A stretch of DNA of 64,000 nt from Cerioporus squamosus (taxonomy: Eukaryota > Basidiomycota > Agaricomycetes > Polyporales > Polyporaceae), in the NCBI GenBank assembly GCA_022592435.1, contig JABYQS010000084.1, positions 1 to 64,000 on the forward strand, written 5' to 3'. Shown here in pieces: positions 33,528 to 44,517 of this stretch. Each line of letters begins with the position of its first letter. Positions within the stretch are counted from its first letter, which is position 1. The notes below the pieces were generated by a model. The model was not told the DNA's origin and searched no databases. It saw only the letters and a program-made list of their open reading frames with translations. A program made the translations under genes and the position numbers.

Positions 33528-35130
33528 GCTTCATGACCTCCGAGATTGACCGAGGCTCACCGAAGTGCTCCTGGCTTGCCTTGAACGCATGCTCGACCGC
33601 AGACTCAGGGGCAACAGCCAGAGTGTCGTCGTACGAGAGATAATCAACCTGCTCATCGGAGTAGACGTGCTCAATGCCGGCCATCATTGCCTCGAGCGAG
33701 CACTCAAAGACGTCCTCATGACCATCTGCCAGGAGGTCGAGTTCATCGTCAGAGTCCGCAGGGGGAGGCGGAGAGGCTGGTGCATGGTGCGGAGGGATGT
33801 GGGCAGGCTCCGGCTCGACTGGCTCGTCGATCAGAGGGTCTGGAGAGGGAGAGTGGCGCTGCAGAGTCTGGTCTCACTCTGAGGGCTCTGGCATCGAAGC
33901 AGGAGATGGCGAAGCAATCCTGAGCCGCTGAGGGACAAGATTCCGACGCTCGAGCTCCTGGTCATTGAGCGAGCCTTGGAAACGTGTCGAACATGCTGGG
34001 AGGTGCTTCCGAGCGAGTGCAGGATACGGCTTGAAGCCGCCATGAGTGTTCGCTTCCTCGTGAGCTGATGGACGTCCAGCTGGGCGCGGTGCGGCTGGCG
34101 CAGGTGCAGGAGGCTGTGGGACGACCGGGGCAGGTGCAGGAGGTGCAGGAGGGCTTGGAGCGCGTGATGACGGAGCAGGAGAGCCGTCGTGCGGAGCACC
34201 GGGCACAGGAGCGGGTGCAGGAGGCGCGGAGGTGCAGGATCATCCGAGTCCGCTCCCCCCTGATCATGCAGCTCTGGCGCATCCGAGATGTCATCGGGTG
34301 TGTTGTCCGCATCCTCAGGCGCTGCGTAGAGATGATGAACTTCTTCGCAGCAGGATCCCAGAACCGCCAGGCCTTCATCCCCTCGGGGTAGCCCACGAAG
34401 ATGCACTTCCTCGAGTGCGACTCGAGTGCCCTCCGGTCCTTCTTGCGCACCAGCACATAGGCCAGGCAGCCGAAAACATGGAAGTATGAGACATCTGGTT
34501 TGCGTCCATCTCCCTTCCACGCAGTGTAGGGAACGCCGCCATTCAGCGCAGAAGTGGGCATGCGGTTGCGTGTGTGGACGAAGGTGGAGACGGCGTGGCC
34601 CCAGAACGAAGGAGGGAGCTTCGACTGCACAAGGAGAGCCGTGGCACCCTCAGAGGTCGTCCTGTTGGTGCGTTCAGCAACACCGTTCTGGTGAGGCTCG
34701 TCTGGCTCCGTGTGCTGCCGCTGGATGCCGTGCTGAGCGCAGAAGTCGATGTACTCTTTGCCCATGTACTCGCCGCCCTTGGCGTCGCGCATGGCCTTGA
34801 TCCGGAGACCCAGGCAGTTCTCAGCATACGCCTTGTACGCTTTGAACGCAGCAAACGCGTCGCTCTTGCGCTTCAGGTACGCCATGACCCAGAAACGCGT
34901 TGCATCGCAGACGAACGTCATCCAGTAGACGTATCCCTCCGGTGTAGCAACCGGCAGACGTCCCTTGAGGTCGGTGTGGACCAGGGCAATGGGGACAAAC
35001 TTCCGGGATGCAAAACAAGGGATGGAGTGGCGATTGAGCTTGCCGGCGAGGCAGGGCTCGCAGACAGGGTCAGGCTTGTGCTTCGAGCGAACGACAAGGC
35101 CGATGACAAGCCCCTTCTTGATCACCGAGT
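33488..35130 (-). pseudogene. pol: Copia integrase and linker, copy B, broken
   Basis: Keeps the first catalytic Asp (HTDLKGRLP, near 34970) and the Glu (HQNGVAERTNRT), but the second catalytic position reads RDAKGGEY where copy A has HDDKGGEY, so the Asp is Ala. The integrase frame is left before the linker and RT parts. Truncated at 35130. Confidence 0.85.
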
Positions 35131-36084
35131 GTGACACCCGCAGGATTTGGCCATAGCAAGGTCGTTTTTGAGCATATCGGGGAGTACTATAGCTCGCTAG
35201 AATGCTGCAACACGCAGCTTTCCAACGGTATAAAGTACAGCCCAATCTGTCCGCTAGGAAGGAGTCCAAGTGCGCATCTATGTGGCCATGAATGTAGCCT
35301 GTTCTATGATGCACTAGCTGTTCCCCAGCTCATCCCGGAGCAAACAAGTGGTATATGCCACTAGAGTGCATCATGCCACATATGCACATGCAATACTAGG
35401 ATGCAGTGACATGTATCTGCTGACATATGCTCAATTCTCTCTGCATGACCAGGCAGAGATGAAGAACCGAGCATACCGCATGCACCAATGCATGTATCAC
35501 AACACCGTAGGGCTTGTTCAAAATCTACCGCGATGTACGTGCGAACAAGCCCACAATCACGCACAACGACCAATATTTGCGTCCAATAGAGGCAGATGTA
35601 GCTTGACTGCTTGGGGGGAGATGGGGGCAAGACAGATGAGGATGTGGACTTACCTGCTGGTCTCGAAACATAGCACCACACTCCCCACCATCTCCTACTT
35701 CTTCTTCTGTGATGAACGTGTCCAGAATCGTGCAAATCCATCCAGAATTGAGGCAGATACTGCCCCATCTTGAGGCCTTGGGCTGTAGGCAGCAAAGGAT
35801 GGAGTAAAGCAGACTGATAGGGTGCATAGATGCGCTCAGAATAGACCAGATGTGAGTGAACAGACTCCCCAGAGAAGTGTGTAGGCTATAAGCAAGGCAG
35901 ATGAGGTGAACATTGTGGAAGAATACCACGGGTGACCCCCGGAAAACCCGTACCCACAGTGCCCGTAAGCCCCGGCGCTTAGCCTGTACCCATGGGAACC
36001 CGCGGGTTCACAGGTTGGGTTTCTGTGCGGGTGCGGGTGCGGGATTGGTCCAAGACCCCTGCGGGAACACCCGTGGCACACCCT
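35131..36084. other. Repeat debris with TGTGACACC-type boundary and a pyrimidine/G-rich element
   Basis: Starts at the break of copia copy B with TGTGACACCCGC, a common look for a transposon terminus. The rest has no convincing gene. 35930-36084 holds a segment rich in GGGTGCGGG that recurs in reverse orientation at about 40555-40740, including CCCCTGCGGGAACACCCGTG (36056-36075). Confidence 0.5.
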
Positions 36085-37345
36085 ACTTGTATCTGCACTT
36101 GCCTTCACTTTTTATTGGTTACTTATTTGCTTCCGCCTTGGCACTGGACTCCGACTCCTATCTCTACTGTCAGCTTACTCCTTTTGGACCTCTGGACCTT
36201 AGTATTTAAGCCTGCCTCTATTCTCCCTCAGACCTCAGTTCTGATATCTTGTTTACTCTCTACCTTATCCTTCTCAATATCACTGAACTCAAATTATTAT
36301 ATCCACTTATAACTTGTCCGCACCTTCGTCCAGACTTCCAACTTCTGACTTTCAACCTCCAACCTCTGACCTCCTCCATCTTCCAACTCTGGTCTCTTGG
36401 CTTCTGACCCTCTGGTTCCCTCTCTGCTTGACTTCCTCTTTCATTGCTTACTCCAGTATCAACCCCAGAGTTCTGTTCTCTCATAAATAGAAGACACCTT
36501 GTGTCTCCTCAGGGTGTTGGTCAATAACTTTGCCAAAGTCTTCACTCCCGCATTGTCATCAGACTTTTGGACCTCAGACTTCGGACTTCCCTCTGGAGTT
36601 TGACTTGGCAGTGCACAGTCCTAACAGAACGGAGGTGTGGTCGAGTTAGAAATGAATACAATAGATTGAGTTTGGTGATACCAAGAAGGATAAGGTAGAG
36701 GGTAAATGAGATATCAGAACTAAGGTCTAAGGGAGAATACAGGCAGGCTTAAATACTAAAGCCTGGAGGTCCAAAAGGAGTAAGCTGAAAGTAGAGACAG
36801 GAGTTTGTTGAACTCGGAGCTCTATCTCCGGTTCCTGTACCCGCATCAAGTCCATACTTGCACCAGGGGACTATTGCAGTGCGCTCTATTAGCGCTCCAC
36901 ACGACTACTTGACGCCTTTATTCCTCTTCGAGATATTGGTGCTTCTTCATATTTTATTCTTTGCACACTCCCGGGGTTGAACACTCGACCTCTTTGTCTT
37001 CACTGATTTTTAACTTTTTGCTTTTGTTGATTTCCCGGGCGCTGTGGCTGCTGGTACTGTATAGCTTATGTAACCCGCACCATAGACAGCACACTCATCG
37101 AGCTCTGGAGTCCCCAGACTTCACAGAGCTCAACGTAGGTGTGTAGATATGCTTTTGTCAATGTATCAGACTTCACAGAGCTCGACATAGGCCATTGTGA
37201 TCGCGCTGAGGCGCACTGCAGCTAACAGAGTTGGAGTTCGGTGCCAAGGCAGAAGCAAATAAGTAACCAATAGGAAGTGAAGGCAAGTGCAGAGACAAGT
37301 GGGTGGATACAAATGCAGATACAAATGGTGCTGAGCCTCTAGGCT
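36085..37345. repeat. Inverted pair of a diverged repeat, one arm interrupted by a solo LTR
   Basis: Plus-oriented sequence from about 36090 (CACTTGCCTTCACTTTTTAT, then TTTAAGCCTGCCTCTATTCT near 36207) matches the reverse complement of about 37345-36620, which carries the same landmarks in the same order. The solo copia LTR 36806-37227 sits inside the second arm. The sequence style (TATTTAAG box, pyrimidine-rich) suggests LTRs of another retroelement in opposite orientations, but no termini were proved. Confidence 0.65.
36806..37227 (+). repeat. Solo copia LTR with 5-bp target duplication
   Basis: A 422-base LTR in the orientation opposite to copies A and B, bounded TGTTGAAC...GCTAACA. The flanking bases are GAGTT at 36801-36805 and GAGTT at 37228-37232, a perfect 5-base duplication. 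It retains both copies of the internal 23-base motif. It differs from the LTR of copy A by many small changes, so it is an older insertion reduced by LTR-LTR recombination. Confidence 0.92.
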
Positions 37346-38950
37346 GGCTACACTCTGATTGCTCCCTCTTTTTGACCCTATCAATTTGATTACGGTCACT
37401 ATCTGATCTCAAACTCTACCATTTTGTGCTTTGTTTTTTTCTGTTGTTCAACCTTGCTTTCACTCTTATTCTGCCTACCACTTGGCCCATCCTTTACCTA
37501 CTTGCTCCCTCAGATGTGCTTTTTCGTCTTTGTCCCCTTTTGATTTGATTCAATGTTCGGTTTCAAGTTTGAACTCTACCACTCTGCCTTTGATCTTTCT
37601 TTTGACTACTACTGTCTCCACCTATTACCCCAGCTCTTCCCCTGCCATACTACCATGGACAATCCCTTGCATACTTGTTTCTTTCATGTTCGCTTTCAAT
37701 CCCACACTGCCTATTGGCTTTGATTTCATTTCGCCCATAGCTCTTCACTCTTCGAGCTACAGTTCGAGATAGTCTTTGACCGACCCCTTTGTAGTTACAT
37801 CTCCCTCCTGCCTTTACTGTTGCCCTGCATACTTGCTCCCTTGACACCCCTTTTTGGTCTCTCACTTTCAATTTGGTTTTTGGACCTCATTTTTACTTTA
37901 GCACACCACTCTTTGAGCTGCAGTTTGAGGTCATCTCTGATTGACCGGAGACAGTGCAGTGTGCAGTGTGCAGTCTGAGTCATCTTCAGCTGTGTCAGGT
38001 GACCTTTTGGTTCAGAGTTCTGGGTTCACTTTTGGTTACCTTTCAGTCCTGGTTTGGCCAGCGCTTCAGGCTTGTAGTTTTTGTTTGAGTAGGCATCTAA
38101 TCAGAAGTGGTCTTTCCCCCACTCTGTCTCAGAGCTCAAGTTTTGAATGCCGTATTTGAGGCTCTCAGTCATTCGATCTACACCAGAGTTGCATCAAGAA
38201 ATCAAGCCCAGAGAGGTTTCAGGTCTTGCCAAAAGATTAGGTTTCACATTGAAAGTCCACTGCCAGCAAGTCACCCAAGAAGGGTTCAAGTCTCAGCCCA
38301 AGGAGGGTTCATTTGTTGGTCCAGAGTGGCCTCAAGTTGTCCAAGGACCCAATTCTCCAGTGGTCTGTCTCTGAGTGGTCTGTCTCTCCTCAGTCTCTTT
38401 CCCTTTCCTTTCGATTTTGGTCCCTCTCCTTGTTGCAGAGTTTTCGAGTTCCTCTACTCGTTGCAGAGTTTTTGAGTCCCCCTCTCAGTTAATTTTGGTT
38501 CTCACTTAGGCTTTTGTAACTGTTCAGAAGCTCTGTCATTTGTTCGCGCCATCTTCAATTTTCAACTATGACCTCTCCCCCTCCTTTTGATTTGCTCTTC
38601 ATCTACTTCTACCATCTCCCACCTCTCATCAGCCAAGCTCAACCCTTTCAACATAGTGTTTTGCCTGCCTTTCGAGTTTAGGAATCAACTAGCCCACTCG
38701 CAACTTTTAGGTTTGATGTCTGTCCTTTGATCTGTGCAGTTTCCACCTTCAGAAATGCACTGGCCATGTCAACAGGCAATACTATGGGGACTGCAGAGAT
38801 GATTAGAGTCCAAGGGGAACAGATAGTAAGGGGTAAGTATCAAAGAATGAGTCATAGCAAAAGGATGATGAAGTAAGTATGAGTCATTGACCAACCGGAG
38901 TCCAACTGAAGTTGGGTCTGGAGTTGGGTGACTTTTAGCATGGGATGTAA
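37346..38950. other. Pyrimidine-rich, CpG-poor region without recognisable gene
   Basis: Long C/T-rich plus strand (for example 37420-37700 and 38370-38660), few CG dinucleotides, only short frames with low-complexity translations. Probably decayed transposon sequence. Nothing can be named. Confidence 0.5.
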
Positions 38951-41900
38951 CAAGTGTGCACAACATAAAGATCAGTGCTGCAATGGCAATATTGACCCAA
39001 AACAACAGAATCAGTATCCACACACCTCCAGAGCAAATTTTGGCATTATTGGCAAAACAGATTGTGGTTCTTGAGGCTCCCCAACATGTAAAGGCATGCA
39101 CAATTCACTCTTCAGTGTAGAAACACAGTTGTGGTGGCTGGGGAGGGATCTACATGAACCCTCTTCTCATACCTCCTTCCTTAGTGAATTTCTTTTGTTA
39201 TCATTTAATTACAGCTGATTTGGAGTTGCTTGAGAATTGCTCGCATTTTTCCACTTGTTAACAGGGTGCAGGCATCTTTCAACCTGATCTTCCAACCTGA
39301 CTGTCATTGGGTCAGTTTGCACCCATCCCAGAATGGGTGACACTCATGTATGCTCGTTTTGCTTACACACAACCACTTGAATAAGCTGTATGTATTTCAG
39401 TTGCAAAGATGATGGCCTCTGATGAGATTCTACAGGATTCTAATGTGAGAACAGTGAATGAGGGCAATGGGCCAGGTATGAGACCACTGGTTTGGGTGCC
39501 TATGCTGTGTAAGACAGCTTTGAAGATTGACCAAAAGATTCTGACACACCTCAGCATGGCCAAAAAATGTTGGCCATTTTCAAGCGACTCCAGATCAGCT
39601 GTGATTGTTGTGCCACCCACCTCTATCGGCTCGCCTAAGATGGACGTGGCGGATACTGATACTGATTGCATATGTAAGCAGAATGCTACTATATATGGCA
39701 ATGAGTGCTGCCTTCATATGCAGTTTGGCTGCCTCATGCTTGTTCTATGCTCCTCTTGCTCACAAGAGACTTGCAGCAGCTTGACAGTACCTGACACTGC
39801 TTGCTCTGACAATATTTATGGCAATTTCATGGCACATCAGTAGTCAAAAGCACGCATGGGCACTTAGTGAGATTTGCACACAATTCTTGAGCATTGAATG
39901 AGGAACTCAACCTTGTGAAGCACCTGAAAGTATCCTGCCAGGTCATCAGAGGTCCCCACCAAGATTCTGGAGTAATGACAAGTGAGTAGGCTCGGTACCA
40001 TCTGTTTGGGTTCAAACTCCGTTGTGCCACTTCAGAGATCACCCAAATGGCTGGTCTAACTGGTAAGGTGTTTGGCAGGATGGCCATATATGGACCCCGT
40101 GTAAAAATGAACTTAGAGATTTCGAGCAAATGGCCCTCTGTAAATGGCTAGGTGTGCACCATCCAAGGGCTAATTCCCTCCCAAAATCCAGCAGGGTGAC
40201 ACTTTTAGACATTCACAACAAAATGTATATACTTGATTTTGCTCCAGTGCCCTCAGAATGCAAGAATGTGTTGTCGAGCCTTGCAGGGGAGCGGTTGAGC
40301 GCTAATCCCTCCAAAGCATAAGCACCCGCGCAAGGGTGAGCTTCACGCACACCTCACCGAGCCTCTTTGACTGGCTCGTTGTTGGTTTCCCGGACATACT
40401 TTACTGATCAATCGTTAGTGGTGCATCACACATTACAAGGCACAATTCTGCCGCTATTCTGGGGCCCTGTCACAGGTCACCACGGCTTGTGACAGGCCAA
40501 TTTCAAGTGTTGGGGTGCCATAAATGGCAATTTTGTGGTGCCTCCGACGCTGTTTGTAGGGTGTAGCACGGGTGTTCCCGCAGGGGTCTCGGACCAAACC
40601 TGCACCCGCACCCACGGAAAAACCCGACCCACAAACCCACGGGTTTGGGCGGGTGCGGGTCATTAGCGCCAGGTGTATGGGCTTTGCAGGTATGGGAATC
40701 CCCCGGGTTCTCTGACCACTTTCTCTTCCTCTTCCACCATGTTTACTCTTTGCTTCCCTCTCATGCCTTTACTGCTTTACTCTCATGTCTTTCTGGCATC
40801 TGTTTCTGAGCTTACATCTCCTTCTCGGCCACAAGCTAGCTGCAGTTTCGACTTTTTGGTCTTCTGAAGGTTCCCTCAAGCTTCCAGCAATATCTCTGCA
40901 AGGCCTCGATGGATTTGGACGATATTGGGCTGGAATCAAGCAGAGGATCAAGGGGAACAAGGTGGAAAGGGAGGAGGACAAGTGCAACTGAAACAGTGAG
41001 TGCTTCAGTTTGATTCATCTACCCCCCATACAGCCATACAAGCGGCTCCTTTGTTTCGCTATTGCAAGGCCAATACCCCACTATTCAGGCTGGTGGATGG
41101 CTCGTCTGAAAGCGGCGTGAAATTGCTTTCAGATGAGCCATTCGCCAATGTCATTGCTGCACATGCCCGGGAGATATGGCCAGTTCTCTGTGGCAACCTG
41201 TAGCTGCACAGAAATCCGGCCATATCTCTATGGTTTCATGCCTTATCTGCTTGTCGTTTGGAAGTCATATCCCTCCAGTATGTGGTTAATGCACAGTATC
41301 ATTTGTCACAACATGCACAAACTATTGCCCAACCTACAGCACACACATCCTCCCCCCTATGGCAGCACTTAGTCATCCATAGTGCCGCTAGTAGCGGTCA
41401 TCGCGCGGCGCGTGATACATCGCTGGAAAGCTACAATTTGTAGCTTTCTAATGATAGATCACACGTCGTGATACGTCACCTGTGGACGGCTTGACAGCGG
41501 TCTTTTGTGGGTACCAAAAACCGCGCACGGGTCACAGGTTGGTTGCAGGTCACCATGCCTGTGACCCATACCCGTACCCGCATGTGACACCCACCAAAAC
41601 CCGCATGGGTTTTGGACACCTGTGATACAGCCTAGCTGTTTGACCCCCCTGTCAAGGGTCATGTGGCCGTCTGCCGCCCCGCCACTACGGATTGGCCCTG
41701 TCACACGCCAAAACCCCCGCCTCTAACGATTGATCACTACAATACAGGCATTGGCACACAAATCAAGTATATACAAGTTGTTAATCCTATGTATCAGTAA
41801 TGGCCTGCAGCAAAATCTAGGTCACTTGGCTCTCAGGAAGGGTGCCTCTCAGTGCTTTCCTGAAGAGCTGTTCACTCAATTTCTTTAAGTTTGTTTTCAC

Positions 41901-42500
41901 ATGGGGTTCATATACGGCCATCCTGCCAAACACCCTACCAGTTTGACCAGTTGTTAGGGAAGGGACCTGTCTTTCACGCTCCAATTGACAGGTCCACGTG
42001 CTTCCCAATCGACTGGTTTTCGAGTCTAACAAGTGAGGATAGATGAGGACTGGGCAAGGACGCTGTAGTGAGTGGCAGCATGTCCCGAAACAACGGAATC
42101 AGTATCTGCGCGTTTCTGGTGCGCACGCCCGAGCTAATTTTGGCACTGTTGGCGGCAGGAAAACGCATTTTTGAAGTTCCCCTACGTCTGAAAGTACTCA
42201 CAATTCACCCTACAACTGAAGAACTGATCTGTGATGACTGGGGAGGTATTTACATGGAGCATTCCCTGCTAACTCTTTCTGTGTTGATTTTCTTTTTTGA
42301 TGATTTGATCTATTTGTTTAGCCACCCACCTCTATCAGTATCGAGCCCTCCTATCAGCCTCTATCAGTATCAAGCGAAAGATCTGTGCGCACGTGGAATA
42401 TTAATGCGCAGAAACGCCTTCATAATTGGACGGATGGTTTTAGGAGCCTGTATCTGTCACAACTATGTACAGCCTCCTCACGTTAGCCGTACTATAAAAC
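38951..42500. repeat. Nested decayed repeats: two direct copies, inverted pieces and hairpins
   Basis: 38950-39230 and 42060-42330 are diverged direct copies: AACAACAGAATCAGTATC against AACAACGGAATCAGTATC, and CAAATTTTGGCATTATTGGC against CTAATTTTGGCACTGTTGGC. About 40030-40120 matches the reverse complement of about 41950-41860, both with GTGTTTGGCAGGATGGCC. The GGGTGCGGG-type element of 35930 recurs at 40555-40740, and related CACCCGCAxxx sequence at 41510-41640. Hairpins lie at 41099-41139 and 41426-41448. No intact coding region. The arrangement suggests insertions within one older element. Confidence 0.6.
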
Positions 42501-42554
42501 AGCAATAATGCAGCTTATCCCAATCCAGTGAGTCACAAAAAAGCACCCCTTCAC

Positions 42555-44367
42555 CTACATGACAATACATCCCCTCATGTCCAAACCTAACTCCTGCATC
42601 TCCTCCTCCGCAGCCTCCCGCTCATTCTGCTGAAGCTTCTTACGAGCCTCGCCAGGAAACCAGTCCTTCATGAAGTTGAGAAGGGCCCAGTCCACGTTAG
42701 CTGCACACAGCGGCGTCAGTGAGGTATTATCGACAGGTACCACAATTCAAGCCTTGCTTACAGCGGTCAGCAGACAGCACCGTCGGCGCGCGACACATCG
42801 GACAATGCTGCTCTCCCCGCTTCTGCAGCTTCACCAGACATCTGTTGAAGCCCGTCAGCATTGTCGCGATTCGGAAGTTATGGCAGAGTACTGACCGCAC
42901 GCAGAACAAGTGACTGCACCGCAGCCGAATGGGCTTGAACGCCAGACTAGTGCAGATGACACAGGAGTAGTCGTCGATGTGCGGAATGATCGGCAGCAAG
43001 GTCTCCGTGAGAGCTTGTACAAGGAGCAACGACAGCGTGAGCGACTCGCTCGATGGTGAGGACCGCGCGAGTACCATCGCGCGTTGCGAGGTTTCGGGTG
43101 ACACCGTGAACGGGGACGCGAGGTCAGGCGCGAGCGGAAGTGCTGTCCGCTTGGCGTGCTTCTTGAGGATCTTCCTCGTCGCCTCCGAAGTGACAGACTG
43201 GAACTGCAAGATGTGAGAGACATGGCCTGCAGTCGCGTGTCAGCGCTCAACGAACCTTGCGCAGATTCAAGATGAACGTGTTGAGCTCCATAAAGGAGTT
43301 CAACGCGGCGTGGCTCCGCTTCAGCTTGAGCTTCATAGACCCGTTTGCTAGGCTCTCCTGTAAGCTTGCCGTGAAGGCAGCGAGGCGAGCCTCAGCATCC
43401 TCTACATCTCTCTCCCCTCTGAACCGTTCTTGGTGGCCCTGGAATATGTCGGCCTCTACATAGAGCTGGAAGATCTGCCGCCAGGTCTCGAGGTCCGACT
43501 TGTGCATCAGGGCGAGGGGGCCAGTTGAGAGGGAGATATTCGCGGCGTCCGAAGTGAATGGAGAGTATGGATGAAAGGACGAACTCGAAGACGAGGGACG
43601 GGCGGCGGAGGATATGTCATGAGACAGAGTCTGCAATGACTTCTCAAAGTCTGCTCTCTTCGTGACGAGGTACGCCGAGAGACTCTCGAGGGCCTCGCAG
43701 AGAGTTCTGAAGAAAGCTGTGTCTGAGGCGAGGGGGATGATGAGCTCTTGCGAGGAAGAGCTGGAAAGACGGGTCGGGAGATGTGTTACGAAGGAGAGGA
43801 TAGGTTTGCTCACGAGGGGTCCCCGATGGTCGCTCCGAGTCCTCCAAGCCCACCTGGATCTTCAGAGGAGTCACCCGGGCCAGCTTCGGGGGATGTAGGA
43901 ACGGCGAGGGCTAGATGGATGGCATCCTGTGAGAGGGGAAGAGGGATGGTTACAGCGGCTGCCTGGGAAGGCGAGGAAGAGGAGGGGTCCTGGGGGATGT
44001 GGTCTTGGAGATAGACATGCAGACGGGGCTCGACATGGTCGGCAACGTGAGCGAGCTCATAGACGACCCGAGGGAAGTCTTGGGGCGGCGTCGCAGGAGA
44101 CGACCCTTCGCGCTGCTTTCCCTTGTCGTTCGGGGCTGGCGCCGGCTGAAGGACGCCCTGGAGGATGTCTGGCGAGAGGCCTGTATGACGTGAGTGGACG
44201 GCAGTCAGCCGCTGCAAAGCCGAGAGGAGAGGAGGCGGACCGAGAGAGGTGAGCTCTGCGACGATCTGGTTGATGATCTTCTTGAGCTGGCGGTACTGGA
44301 TTGCGCTCTCTCGCAGTTCTGGCGGGAGCGTGAGGAGCAGCTGGGCGTACGTCTTCGAGAAGTGCAT
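42555..44367 (-). CDS. SPX-RING protein, probable E3 ubiquitin ligase
   Basis: Exons 44367-43814, 43760-43256, 43203-42896, 42841-42762 and 42700-42555 give 530 residues. The start MHFSKTYAQLLLTLPPELRE with YRQLKKIINQIV is the classic N-terminus of SPX domains, which sense inositol pyrophosphates/phosphate. SPX helices resume in exon 2 (FFRTLCEALESLSAYLVTKR, QLYVEADIF, LKRSHAALNSFMELNTFIL). A C3HC4 RING follows at about 420-475: CVIC, CSHLFCVRC across an intron, HCPMC. The end is DWFPGEARKKLQQNEREAAE. The RING-14 class of fungal proteins has this order. A further Met at 44460 upstream is in frame but would precede the SPX start by 31 residues and is less likely. Confidence 0.85.
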
Positions 44368-44517
44368 CGGGCGTGTTCGCCGTTCGCGTGCTCGACGTTC
44401 CGGCGACGACGAGAGAGCCCAGTCTGCACAGGCGCCCGTTTGCATCGCGGCCGCGGCCATTCGTCATCGCCCGACTCTCCTGAGCCATTCCCCGCACTCG
44501 CCGCCTCGCCGTCGACC
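44368..44517. promoter_or_regulatory. Short bidirectional promoter region
   Basis: Only 150 bases separate the divergent start codons of the SPX-RING gene and the mitochondrial-protein gene, so the two must share upstream sequence. No specific site was recognised. Confidence 0.5.

Larger units (their letters stand above)
31624..35130 (-). mobile_element. Ty1/copia element, copy B (5'-truncated)
   Basis: From right to left: partial integrase, linker, RT, RNase H, polypurine tract (AGGGGGGAG on the minus strand, beside 31995) and 3' LTR at 31624-31994. The LTR is 371 bases because it keeps only one of the two 23-base motifs present in copy A. The element stops matching copy A at about 35130, inside the integrase zinc-finger region. 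Protease, gag and 5' LTR are absent there and sequence starting TGTGACACCCGC follows. Confidence 0.92.

Noticed and set aside
35131..35800. Intact element starting at TGTGACACC
   Set aside because: No matching second terminus or flanking duplication was found downstream, so only a possible boundary is reported.
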